The notes beneath the pieces were generated by a model. That model did no database searches. It had not been told where the DNA came from and worked only from the letters and a program-made list of their open reading frames with translations. 6,447 nt of DNA, taken from the NCBI GenBank assembly GCA_039033695.1, contig JBCCCC010000166.1, positions 1-6,447 of the forward strand. Direction: 5' to 3'. Position numbers and translations under genes: made by a program. Positions 1 to 6,447 of the stretch are shown here, piece by piece. This DNA is from CALBPI01 sp039033695. GTDB taxonomy: Bacteria; Pseudomonadota; Gammaproteobacteria; Steroidobacterales; Woeseiaceae. How positions within the stretch are numbered: position 1 is the stretch's first letter; each line of letters opens with the position of its first letter.

Positions 1-8
1 ACTGCCAA

Positions 9-1331
9 TCAGGCAAAGATTGGTAGTGAAGATACACTCAGCGGGAAGGCCGAAGTCACTTGGGGATCCTGATCGATACCGGCAAGTCGGCGCAACGCCT
101 GATGTGTGTACTCGGGCGAGAGCTCGATGCCTGAATCGTTGACTTCAAGCGTCGTTGGATTTATCCGTCGCGAACGCTGCAAATCGTCGGTTGCACCAAC
201 TACTCGGTTACCGGCCATGATTGCCGGGCCCGCCCAGACCATCATGCTGGTGTGCGACCAGTGATCCTTCCCGTTGTCATTGTTGTACTTGTTGGTGCGA
301 CCAAAGTCCGAGCCCATGACAATAATAAGATTGTCGGCAATACCGCGCGCCTGGGCGTCAGAAATGATGTTATCGACGCCAGCCAAATAGTCCATGAGTC
401 GTGGATAGTGCCTTGCATCGTGATCATCATGAGTATCGAAACCGCCGATACCAATCTGCGCCGTCGCTGCGGCGCCGGACTCGAAGCCGGCGAATGCTGT
501 TTGCGCCTGATTGAACAAGCTCCGAGCCTGAGTTCGTGATTGGACATAGCTGTTAGGCGCTGCCACATTGTCAAGCTCGGTTACAAAGCTTCGCAGTGTG
601 TTGACGTCTCGATTCCGCGCCGCATTGTGCTCGCCAAGTGCGTTCTGCAAACGTGCCAGTCTCTGGTTCGCCAACTGTCGCGCACGCCGAGCATTTGCCG
701 CGGCATCAATAAGCGCCCGTGCGCTGTTGGAATGATATTGATCAGATCGATTGGTATTGACAAGATTCGGTGACGCAATTTCCCGGATCGCGTTCTGATT
801 GCCATTAGAAAGCAGCGCTCGCGGAACAATACCCAGCGTCTTACTGCTCTCTCTGCTTTGGCTAGCGACGAACGGCAATGACAGTTCTGGGTTGTTGCCC
901 CACGCAACCATGGGTCCGATGCTCGGGTACTCGCGTACGCGTGTGCCCGTCCAACTCGCTGTTCGTCCGACCGTATGTGAGTTTGTGCCGTGGTTAATTC
1001 CGTTCACGACTACCAGCCGTTCGAAGTGCGCGTTAAAAAAGTCTGCGTTGCTGAACAAGGAGCTACTGGCAAAAGAGTCGGGCGGCGGCGCAAAACGAAT
1101 ATTGCCAGCCTGCCCGATATCTGCCTGGTCATAGTTGTTGATGTCGCCGTTTACACCCAGTCCGAAACCCTTTGGGTCGCAGAAACTGGTCGGGTCCCAG
1201 CCGCCGTTAGCCTCGATTAACAGCCAGTGTGCGCCGGAAAATGCCTGTTGGGCCTGCGCCAGGCGGACACCTCCGCACAACATCATTCCACTAGCAGTCG
1301 CCGACAGGCGCAGAAAGTCTCTTCGTTTCAT
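9..1331 (-). CDS. DUF1501 family protein with Tat signal, exported
   Basis: This is a complete 440-residue gene, from ATG at 1329-1331 to TGA at 9-11. The N-terminus has a textbook twin-arginine signal (RRDFLRL, residues 3-9), a hydrophobic stretch and an AQA cleavage site near residue 27, so the protein should be exported folded. DUF1501 hallmarks are visible: GGWDPTSFCDPKG near residue 43, HTVGR near 119, GGFDTH at 296-301, GSDFGRT at 340-346 and KDHWSH at 355-360. The family belongs to the alkaline-phosphatase/sulfatase-like fold; the Asp and His residues in the last three motifs are candidate metal ligands. Residues 200-260 are Ala/Arg-rich and probably helical. No substrate is known for the family. 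The gene starts 19 bases after the upstream lipoprotein gene, so the two are probably co-transcribed and their products may work together in the envelope. Family assignment is strong; function is open. Confidence 0.93.
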   Translation of the reverse strand: MKRRDFLRLSATASGMMLCGGVRLAQAQQAFSGAHWLLIEANGGWDPTSFCDPKGFGLGVNGDINNYDQADIGQAGNIRFAPPPDSFASSSLFSNADFFNAHFERLVVVNGINHGTNSHTVGRTASWTGTRVREYPSIGPMVAWGNNPELSLPFVASQSRESSKTLGIVPRALLSNGNQNAIREIASPNLVNTNRSDQYHSNSARALIDAAANARRARQLANQRLARLQNALGEHNAARNRDVNTLRSFVTELDNVAAPNSYVQSRTQARSLFNQAQTAFAGFESGAAATAQIGIGGFDTHDDHDARHYPRLMDYLAGVDNIISDAQARGIADNLIIVMGSDFGRTNKYNNDNGKDHWSHTSMMVWAGPAIMAGNRVVGATDDLQRSRRINPTTLEVNDSGIELSPEYTHQALRRLAGIDQDPQVTSAFPLSVSSLPIFA

Positions 1332-1338
1332 GTCGTTT

Positions 1339-1342
1339 CTCC
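1339..1342 (-). promoter_or_regulatory. Ribosome binding site of the DUF1501 gene
   Basis: On the minus strand GGAG lies 7 bases before the ATG at 1331. It sits within the 19-base gap after the lipoprotein stop codon. The gene therefore has its own translation start signal, and the gap leaves no room for a terminator, which supports co-transcription. Confidence 0.7.
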
Positions 1343-1350
1343 GCTCACAC

Positions 1351-4300
1351 TCAGTCGTAGAGGAATCGGTAATCAGCGATCAAATAGGTGACAACGGCCA
1401 TCCAAGGCAGCACCGTACCGTTGGTATCCGTGGCGCCACCGCCGCCACGGCATTCGTTGGGAATTGCCGTCTCTCCAAGAGCACGCGCATCAATGAACAA
1501 CTGGTAGGTTGCGTCAATTTCCGCATCATCGGTCGCATAATCCTCACCGAGTAATCGCCGGTGCAGGAATACCAGATTGTCGCGAATTGCCGCCTCACCT
1601 GTGTCCGGGGTTGTCGTTTCATTGACATGCGGGAACAGCACGCCATCGTTATAAAGATCATCGGCGACGCGCGAACAGGATAGCTGATTGGCAATCCGTT
1701 CTTGAATGCCATCGATCATCGAGTTTGGGGACGTTGTGCGATCGATGACCTCGTCAGAATCAATCCCGCCATACAACAAATAGTGAGTCCCGGTTAGACC
1801 CGAGTTGGTATTTGGGCCGCGCCAGCGGTATTCACCGTCGGTTACCGCAAGAACGCGACGATCAAGCTCTTCCGGCGTCAACAGACGCCCAGCGCCATAG
1901 TCGAGATAGTCGTTGGTAGTTGCCCCGCTACCAAGATTTCTGGCCAGGAAGAAGTCGCTCAGCACCGTATCCTGTACCAGCATCTTGAAATCGAAGTTTG
2001 AGGCAACGAATGCCGTCTTCAGATCCTCGATAAATGCCGTTGCCGCGGGTGTGCTCGGCTCGATGCCCGTCAAGCCTGTGAAAACCGTGCGTGCCGTTTT
2101 GCGCGCAAATCGATCATCGGCTGCAATGCGCAAGGAGAGCCAGATAAGTGGCTGATCCTCATCGGCCGAAGGTAGTGCATCGGCCGGATCCATACTATAG
2201 CCAGCTGTGACCATCCGCGGCACACCGTTCGTTGTCCGGGTATGCAGGAAGGTATTACCAGTATCGTACTCGCCGCCGTTGTCACGTTTTGTAAACAGGC
2301 CCGCGACTGGATCCATTACGTTGTGACATACGGTGCACTGCGGGTCTTCATAAGTTGGGACGCTGCCAACCACATTATCAAGATCTAACCCGTCCCGAGC
2401 AGCTAGACCTTCAATGTCGATGCCGAGGAAGTAATCAAACGTAAAGGCTGCACGCTTACGGTTAACGTTGGTGTTTGTCGATGGATATCGCGCAAGAAAC
2501 GTGTGCGTCGTCAGTATTCCGGACAGAGGCACTGTTGTGCCGTCCTGCTGTCTCATGACATTCACGCGACGGAAATCGTCCGGGTCATGGTTAGCCATAT
2601 TGTTGCTGGAAGTAAACGGAAATGTGGGATCACCAGCGTCTACATCGAAAATGACAGCCGAGTATGGGTTCACCATGACGTAATCGGCCGTCATTATCTC
2701 AGTGAACGGCCGATTGTTTTCTATCACGTACCTGATCAGTTCGACGGGCGCACGAGCGATGCCATAATTGGCAGCCTCGCGTAAATCGCTCCGCTGACCA
2801 CCACTGAAGTTGTCCTCGTAGTAATCTCTATTCTGGAATGCATCAAGATCAAAATTATTGTCGACGGAGCCGCGGTCATCCATGTCGCGGTTTGTCAGCA
2901 ACAGGTCGTTATATAGCTCGAGCACACGCTCGTAAAACTCAGGCTCGTTCATCAGGCTACCGGCTACGTTCACCAGCACGCCGTCAATCGCCATCTGGTC
3001 TGTGCCAGCGGCTTCGATTGCCGTGATTTCCGACTCAATTGGCGGCCGCGAGCCGAGTGTCGATGTCACTTTGAACAGTTGCTCGTAACCACTACCCTTT
3101 TGCACAACACTATCTCCGCCACCGGTATTGTCGGGCAGACATGCTTGTGCGCGCTGGACATAGTCCACGAAGGTTACGTAGTCAGGGTCGTTATCGCCGT
3201 CCGGGAAACGATTACCACCAGAATGGCTCGCTGCGCCCCGCGCTTTGGCGATGACCAGAGATTCACCGCCGAAGTCGATATTTGAGACTGTGCGGAAGCG
3301 CTCAAAGTCAGCGGTAGTCGGTGGGTCATTAGGAAAGGCGAAGTTGTTTGGCGTGGACAAAGGCGCCGATCCGGTATGGCAACCACTGCAAGTCACTGGG
3401 TTGGTGCTATCCATCAACGGGTAGATGACGCTGGCAAACTCGACGTCAAGCTCAGAACACTGTTGCGCAATGAATGCACTAACGACGACGTTCTGGGTCG
3501 CAGTGGTTTGGTTGCCGCTAGCATCTGCCGCCGTCCATGTGACGGTTGTCGTGCCGACCGGAAATCCGCCTGTAGGCGCATCGTTGGTCACGCTCGGCGC
3601 CGTATCAACGCTGTCCGTAGCACTCGCCGCCCCGATATCTACCGGCGTCGGGCCCATGTTGAAATCCTGATTCGCCGTCACATCACCAGGAATATTGAGC
3701 ATTGGCGCAGTGGTGTCTGCGAGCACGACAGACTGCGTGTCGCTGACACTGGCCGAAGTCGCGTCGGTCACAGTCCATCTGACCACTGTCGTACCTAGCG
3801 GAAATCCTCCGGCAGGTGCATCGTTGCTTATCATCAGTGGCGCTTGACCGCCTGCAACACTTGCATTGCCAATAGCGACGTTCGAGTTAGCCGCAGTGGC
3901 CTCGGCGCTAATGTTGGCTGGTGCCGTGATTGTGAGCGGGCCGCTGCTCGGCGCTGCAACGGTGATCATTTGCATCGAAGTACTTACGTTGCCGCTCGCA
4001 TCGGTTGCTGACCAAATGACCGCAGTCTCCCCCATTGGGTAACCCGTCGACGGCGCATCGTTGCTAATCGCAGGGCTCGAATCAACAAGATCAGTTGCCG
4101 TGGCGACCCCAATGTCAATCATCGTTCGCATACCGGTCGATGTCACCAGCATGTCATCAGGTTTTGAAAGTATCGGCGCCGTGGTGTCGCTGACCGTGAC
4201 AGTTTGCGATGCCGAGGCCGAAGCACCGGAACCGTCGGTGACTGTCCAGCTAACCGACGTCGCACCGAGGGCGAAACTGACTGGCGCATCGTTACTGAAG

Positions 4301-4536
4301 GTAAAATTGCCGTCGCCGCCCGTCGCTGTTGGTGTCCCCAACGTGACGCTCGTTTGGGGTCCGGTTGCCTCCGCTGTTGCGTTAGCAGGCGCAGTGATTG
4401 CCAGTGCGGCAGGTGCAGGCGGTGGCGAACCGATCGGGTCGGATTCATTCGCAGTAAGAGCCTCCTCGTCGCGCACACAACCCGCGACCACCATCAGCGA
4501 CACAAATACGAGCGCTAACCTTTTTAGACCGATCAT
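1351..4536 (-). CDS. HYR-domain lipoprotein with two CxxCH haem motifs (DUF1588-like)
   Basis: I start this at ATG 4534-4536 (1061 residues). The frame extends upstream to a TTG at 4567-4569, but the ATG has a good ribosome binding site and puts the signal peptide at the N-terminus. Residues 1-20 are a lipoprotein signal ending in lipobox VVAGC (Cys20); position +2 is Val, not Asp, which favours the outer membrane. Residues 46-354 form four HYR-like immunoglobulin-fold repeats. A c-type haem motif, CSGCH, is at 383-387, and a second, CTVCH followed by MDP, at 734-738. The region around the second (TTHTFLARYP, NRKRAAFTFDYFLG, CTVCHNVMDPVAG) resembles DUF1588, and residues near 520-625 resemble DUF1549/DUF1592-type helical domains of secreted cytochrome-like proteins. 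Further Cys at 360, 466, 954 and 1029 could form disulfides. Expected product: an envelope-anchored di-haem protein, perhaps redox active or binding a polymer. Partner: the DUF1501 gene just downstream. The reaction is unknown; exact Pfam boundaries are inferred by eye. Confidence 0.92.
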   Translation of the reverse strand: MIGLKRLALVFVSLMVVAGCVRDEEALTANESDPIGSPPPAPAALAITAPANATAEATGPQTSVTLGTPTATGGDGNFTFSNDAPVSFALGATSVSWTVTDGSGASASASQTVTVSDTTAPILSKPDDMLVTSTGMRTMIDIGVATATDLVDSSPAISNDAPSTGYPMGETAVIWSATDASGNVSTSMQMITVAAPSSGPLTITAPANISAEATAANSNVAIGNASVAGGQAPLMISNDAPAGGFPLGTTVVRWTVTDATSASVSDTQSVVLADTTAPMLNIPGDVTANQDFNMGPTPVDIGAASATDSVDTAPSVTNDAPTGGFPVGTTTVTWTAADASGNQTTATQNVVVSAFIAQQCSELDVEFASVIYPLMDSTNPVTCSGCHTGSAPLSTPNNFAFPNDPPTTADFERFRTVSNIDFGGESLVIAKARGAASHSGGNRFPDGDNDPDYVTFVDYVQRAQACLPDNTGGGDSVVQKGSGYEQLFKVTSTLGSRPPIESEITAIEAAGTDQMAIDGVLVNVAGSLMNEPEFYERVLELYNDLLLTNRDMDDRGSVDNNFDLDAFQNRDYYEDNFSGGQRSDLREAANYGIARAPVELIRYVIENNRPFTEIMTADYVMVNPYSAVIFDVDAGDPTFPFTSSNNMANHDPDDFRRVNVMRQQDGTTVPLSGILTTHTFLARYPSTNTNVNRKRAAFTFDYFLGIDIEGLAARDGLDLDNVVGSVPTYEDPQCTVCHNVMDPVAGLFTKRDNGGEYDTGNTFLHTRTTNGVPRMVTAGYSMDPADALPSADEDQPLIWLSLRIAADDRFARKTARTVFTGLTGIEPSTPAATAFIEDLKTAFVASNFDFKMLVQDTVLSDFFLARNLGSGATTNDYLDYGAGRLLTPEELDRRVLAVTDGEYRWRGPNTNSGLTGTHYLLYGGIDSDEVIDRTTSPNSMIDGIQERIANQLSCSRVADDLYNDGVLFPHVNETTTPDTGEAAIRDNLVFLHRRLLGEDYATDDAEIDATYQLFIDARALGETAIPNECRGGGGATDTNGTVLPWMAVVTYLIADYRFLYD
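2323..2337 (-). other. Second haem c attachment motif CTVCH
   Basis: The codons read Cys-Thr-Val-Cys-His, followed by NVMDPVAGLF. The pattern CxxCH, then (M/I)DP, then G-x-F is characteristic of DUF1588-type domains. It lies about 350 residues after the first motif, so the protein should carry two separated haems if it is matured by a cytochrome c assembly system. Confidence 0.7.
3376..3390 (-). other. First haem c attachment motif CSGCH
   Basis: The codons read Cys-Ser-Gly-Cys-His, the CxxCH signature for covalent haem c. It follows the HYR stalk directly, in a segment of about 110 residues flanked by two Cys (residues 360 and 466). That segment resembles the small cytochrome c domains at the front of planctomycete-type secreted proteins. 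A Met or His further on could supply the second axial ligand; I cannot choose one by eye. Confidence 0.7.
3475..4401 (-). repeat. Four HYR-like repeats in an A-B-A-B order
   Basis: Four units of about 75-80 residues are encoded at about 4180-4401, 3952-4179, 3712-3939 and 3475-3711. All share a core of the form SNDAP-x-G-(F/Y)P-x-G-x-T-x-V-x-W-x-x-(T/A)DASG. Units 1 and 3 begin with (A/T)ITAPAN and AEAT, whereas units 2 and 4 begin with AP-x-L and carry DIG and ATD-x-VD. The array therefore looks like a duplicated two-unit cassette. HYR domains are adhesive immunoglobulin-like modules; here they would form a stalk between the lipid anchor and the first haem domain. Confidence 0.8.
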
Positions 4537-4544
4537 TGGCGAGA

Positions 4545-4551
4545 TCTCCCT
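4545..4551 (-). promoter_or_regulatory. Ribosome binding site that fixes the lipoprotein start
   Basis: On the minus strand AGGGAGA lies 8 bases before the ATG at 4534-4536. The alternative upstream TTG at 4567-4569 has no comparable purine run at the right distance. It would also add 11 polar residues in front of the signal peptide. The ATG is therefore the better start. Confidence 0.75.
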
Positions 4552-4709
4552 GTTGATCGACTGATGCAAATGATTCCCGATACGGCACAGACGTTATTCG
4601 CTGTCACAAGTGCAACCAGACGCCCCATCCAGTTTCGAGGACCGAGGCTAACCAACGCACATTCCGCAGATAGCGCTTTGTGACATAACCTCTTCTATTC
4701 GTCGCATTC

Positions 4710-4750
4710 TGTGACGCAGGTCAAATTTGAAGAATGTTCAAAAAATGTTC
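4710..4750. promoter_or_regulatory. Overlapping palindromes and direct repeats, operator-like
   Basis: Several symmetrical elements overlap. TGTGA-N6-TCAAA at 4710-4725 resembles a CRP/FNR-family site (consensus TGTGA-N6-TCACA). TCAAATTTGA at 4721-4730 is a perfect palindrome. TTTGAA-N5-TTCAAA at 4726-4742 is a perfect inverted repeat. AATGTTC occurs twice, at 4733 and 4744, 11 bases apart. The minus strand has a TTGACC at 4719-4724 that could be a -35 box, but no good -10 follows at 16-18 bases. The site lies about 175-215 bases before the lipoprotein start. Binding protein unknown. Confidence 0.35.
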
Positions 4751-4895
4751 TCGCACGGCGCATAACGTGCTGCTCTAACGCAAGAAATCTCGTAGAAACC
4801 GCAGCAAAGACGCGGAGCGGCACCTCACTTGGGCGGCTTAACCGGAAATTGTGAGGAGAGAGCGACCCAATGCTCAAATGCCGACATTTGCGGGT

Positions 4896-4912
4896 AACAC
4901 ACCGTCTGTGTT
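4896..4912 (-). terminator. Weak hairpin after the ankyrin gene
   Basis: AACACA and TGTGTT form a 6-base-pair stem around a 5-base loop, 19 bases after the ankyrin stop codon. No run of T follows on the minus strand, so an intrinsic terminator is doubtful. A second perfect 6-base inverted repeat (CAAATG/CATTTG, 4-base loop) follows at 4875-4890. The pair could stabilise the 3' end of the transcript or mark Rho-dependent termination. Confidence 0.2.
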
Positions 4913-4931
4913 TGGCGACAAAGGCAGTGGT

Positions 4932-6447
4932 TCAGAACGATCTCAACAGACTTGTGACGCCGTCATGACCAAAAGACTTTGCCACATCGGCAGCATTTTG
5001 CCGCTCCTTATTCACAATACGTTTTTTCGCACCGAGACGCAGTAGCTTCTCGACGGCGGTGGCGTCGCCACGCTGAACGCTAACTAGCAACGCGGTGTTT
5101 CCCGCGCTGTTCGCGGCGTCGATATCGTGGCCTGCTGTAGCAAGTGCTTGCAGATTGCCAAACTGATGATGCGTAGCGGCAAGCATTAAAGGCGTCCAGC
5201 CATGTCGATCACGCGGATCAGGTGTCACGCGCGCGCTTAGCAATTCCTCAACGCAGTCGGTACACGACGTCATCGCTGCACGATGCAAAGGCGTAACGCC
5301 GTCGCGGTCAGCCTTACTCAGATCGGCGCCAGCGCCTCGCAGTAATACGAGGCCCTCTGCACATGCATTACTTGCCGCAAACCAGGCTGGCGTGCGCCCT
5401 GCAGGATCGGTAATGTCGGGGTCGAGCAATTCGTCAACAAGGGTTCGTATTGCGGCCGGGCGGCAGACCTGCGTTGCATGCATAAGGGCGGGAAAAGGCG
5501 CGTTAGTCGAGGGCGTGAATCCGGCGTTGAGCAACAACACTAGGTTCCTGTCAGCGCCAGTCTCGATCGCTGCCGCAATCGCGGGCTCTGATGATGATGC
5601 TGAGACGGACGACGATGCTGAGCCAAGCAGTGCAATAAGCACATCGCTTCGATCAAGCGCTGCCGCAGCGACGATCGCCGTGTTCCCAGTCGCATCAGAT
5701 AGCACCGGAGACGCTCCCACCTGAAGGAGGCGCGTCACGAGCGCAAGATGTCCCCGCTCCGCGGCAATGGTCAGCGCGGTACGTTGATTCTCGTCAACCT
5801 GATCCACGGCAGCACCGCTTTCCAGTAGCTTGTTGATGGCGCGAATATCGCCACGGTCAGCCGCCACAAACCAAATCGCTCGTCCGTCACGGTTCACCTG
5901 ATCCAGTTGCAGATGTGCGGTCGAAGAGGATGCCGCTCGCGATGGCTGTGTGACGCCCAGCGCTCTTGCCACGTCCTCCGACCGGCTCAGCGCGGCTATT
6001 TGTGTCGCCGTCTGATTGCTCGCGTTTGCTAGCGACACATCAGCGCCGGCCGCCAACAGATCCTGCACGATGTCCAGATGTTGTCGTTTTGTGGCAATGA
6101 GAATCGGGGAATTGCCAAACAGGCCGGTCTGGTCGATTTCCGCTCCGCGCTCTATGAGTATGCGTGCGACATCCGCATGCCCGGCGCTCACCGCATGAAT
6201 CAGGGGGGTATCACCTACAACGTCCGTGGCATTGATTGATGCCGAGGCATCGAGAAGTCGCGTAACGATAGCGGGATGGCCGTTGCGAGCCGCTTGAATT
6301 AACGCTGTACTGCCGCTGATTGAACGACGATTGACATCAACACCCGTCCCGATCAGGTCATCAAGCTCATCCAGGTCGCCACGCCCAGCCGCCCAGATAA
6401 GCGCGATCAGCTGCTGATCGCTAGCAAATTGCGGCCAGTCGAAACGG
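4932..6447 (-). CDS. Ankyrin-repeat protein, 5' end beyond the window
   Basis: The stop TGA is at 4932-4934 and the frame stays open to the right edge, giving 504 visible residues. The GTG at 6189-6191 is not the likely start: the 85 codons before it also encode clear ankyrin repeats (for example STALIQAARNGHPAIVTRLL and DTPLIHAVSAGHADVARILI). I count about 14-15 repeats of some 33 residues, several degenerate, with the usual G-x-TPL-x-x-A and LL-x-x-GA-x-(V/I) pattern. A Ser/Ala-rich linker near residues 167-177 (numbered from the window edge) splits them into two blocks, and a second Ser-rich insert lies at 276-287. Cys occur at 328, 362, 395 and 398, the last two as CxxC. Ankyrin repeats bind other proteins. 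No enzymatic domain is visible, and whether the protein is exported cannot be seen because the N-terminus is missing. Its position suggests a link with the lipoprotein-DUF1501 pair. Confidence 0.9.
   Translation of the reverse strand, partial: RFDWPQFASDQQLIALIWAAGRGDLDELDDLIGTGVDVNRRSISGSTALIQAARNGHPAIVTRLLDASASINATDVVGDTPLIHAVSAGHADVARILIERGAEIDQTGLFGNSPILIATKRQHLDIVQDLLAAGADVSLANASNQTATQIAALSRSEDVARALGVTQPSRAASSSTAHLQLDQVNRDGRAIWFVAADRGDIRAINKLLESGAAVDQVDENQRTALTIAAERGHLALVTRLLQVGASPVLSDATGNTAIVAAAALDRSDVLIALLGSASSSVSASSSEPAIAAAIETGADRNLVLLLNAGFTPSTNAPFPALMHATQVCRPAAIRTLVDELLDPDITDPAGRTPAWFAASNACAEGLVLLRGAGADLSKADRDGVTPLHRAAMTSCTDCVEELLSARVTPDPRDRHGWTPLMLAATHHQFGNLQALATAGHDIDAANSAGNTALLVSVQRGDATAVEKLLRLGAKKRIVNKERQNAADVAKSFGHDGVTSLLRSF
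5590..5625 (-). repeat. Two 18-base tandem units encoding a Ser-rich insert
   Basis: Two adjacent 18-base units (5590-5607 and 5608-5625) match at 14 of 18 positions, both containing GATGCTGAG on the plus strand. They encode SASSSV and SASSSE inside an otherwise regular ankyrin stack. The insert is a loop expansion, probably from slippage, and keeps the reading frame. Confidence 0.6.

Larger units (their letters stand above)
4537..4931. other. Intergenic region of about 395 bases, likely control region
   Basis: No convincing gene lies here. Reading leftwards it holds the 3' flank of the ankyrin gene with two small inverted repeats (4896-4912 and 4875-4890). A symmetrical AT-richer core follows at 4710-4750, then about 170 bases of leader before the lipoprotein start. 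Short frames on both strands (for example 4695-4877 minus) have no domain, no good start signal and no coding look. The length and the palindromes suggest the lipoprotein-DUF1501 pair is transcribed from its own promoter here. Confidence 0.6.

Noticed and set aside
4061..4564. A long plus-strand frame of 167 codons opposite the lipoprotein N-terminal half.
   Set aside because: It is antisense to the clearly coding HYR repeats; its Val/Ser/Ala-rich product mirrors their codon pattern.
4753..4770. Inverted repeat GCACG/CGTGC with an 8-base spacer.
   Set aside because: Five-base arms are expected by chance in sequence of this composition, and nothing nearby supports a role.
4695..4877. A 60-codon minus-strand frame in the intergenic region.
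   Set aside because: It has no clear ribosome binding site, domain or coding bias, and it runs through the palindromic control region.
4870..4968. A 32-codon plus-strand frame starting at ATG 4870 behind a GAGGAGAG purine run, with a loose promoter-like pair (TTCAAA at 4737, CATAAC at 4761).
   Set aside because: It overlaps the ankyrin 3' end antisense, has no recognisable domain, and the promoter boxes match only 4 of 6 positions each. I cannot support it as a gene.
6016..6198. A plus-strand frame opposite the ankyrin gene.
   Set aside because: It is a shadow of the ankyrin repeats on the other strand, with no features of its own.

Overview
The window holds three genes, all read right to left on the minus strand: an ankyrin-repeat protein cut by the right edge, then after about 395 bases a large lipoprotein with two c-type haem motifs, and 19 bases further on a Tat-exported DUF1501 protein that ends just inside the left edge. 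I see no RNA genes, CRISPR array, insertion sequence or recombination module. Base composition looks moderately GC-rich and even throughout.

The pairing of a CxxCH-bearing, DUF1588-like secreted protein with a DUF1501 protein is typical of environmental bacteria with many exported proteins: Planctomycetes, Acidobacteria and several marine or soil Gammaproteobacteria. In some of the last group, ankyrin proteins also sit beside such pairs. The lipobox, the Tat signal and the spaced Shine-Dalgarno sequences fit a Gram-negative host. A proteobacterium is my best guess, but no marker gene settles the phylum.

Layout: 9-1331 DUF1501 protein; 1332-1350 a short gap with its ribosome binding site; 1351-4536 the lipoprotein (signal peptide, four HYR domains, first CxxCH domain, long alpha-helical middle, second CxxCH domain, C-terminal helical region); 4537-4931 a non-coding stretch with a palindrome-rich core near 4710-4750 that is the likely control region of the lipoprotein-DUF1501 pair; 4932-6447 the 3' part of the ankyrin gene, open to the window edge.

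The lipoprotein and DUF1501 genes are almost certainly one transcription unit, and both products leave the cytoplasm, the lipoprotein by Sec and the DUF1501 protein by Tat. A reasonable inference is a two-part envelope system: a surface or periplasmic di-haem lipoprotein with an adhesive HYR stalk, and an alkaline-phosphatase-fold partner. Substrate and reaction are unknown. The ankyrin protein may belong to the same locus, but the long gap suggests separate transcription.
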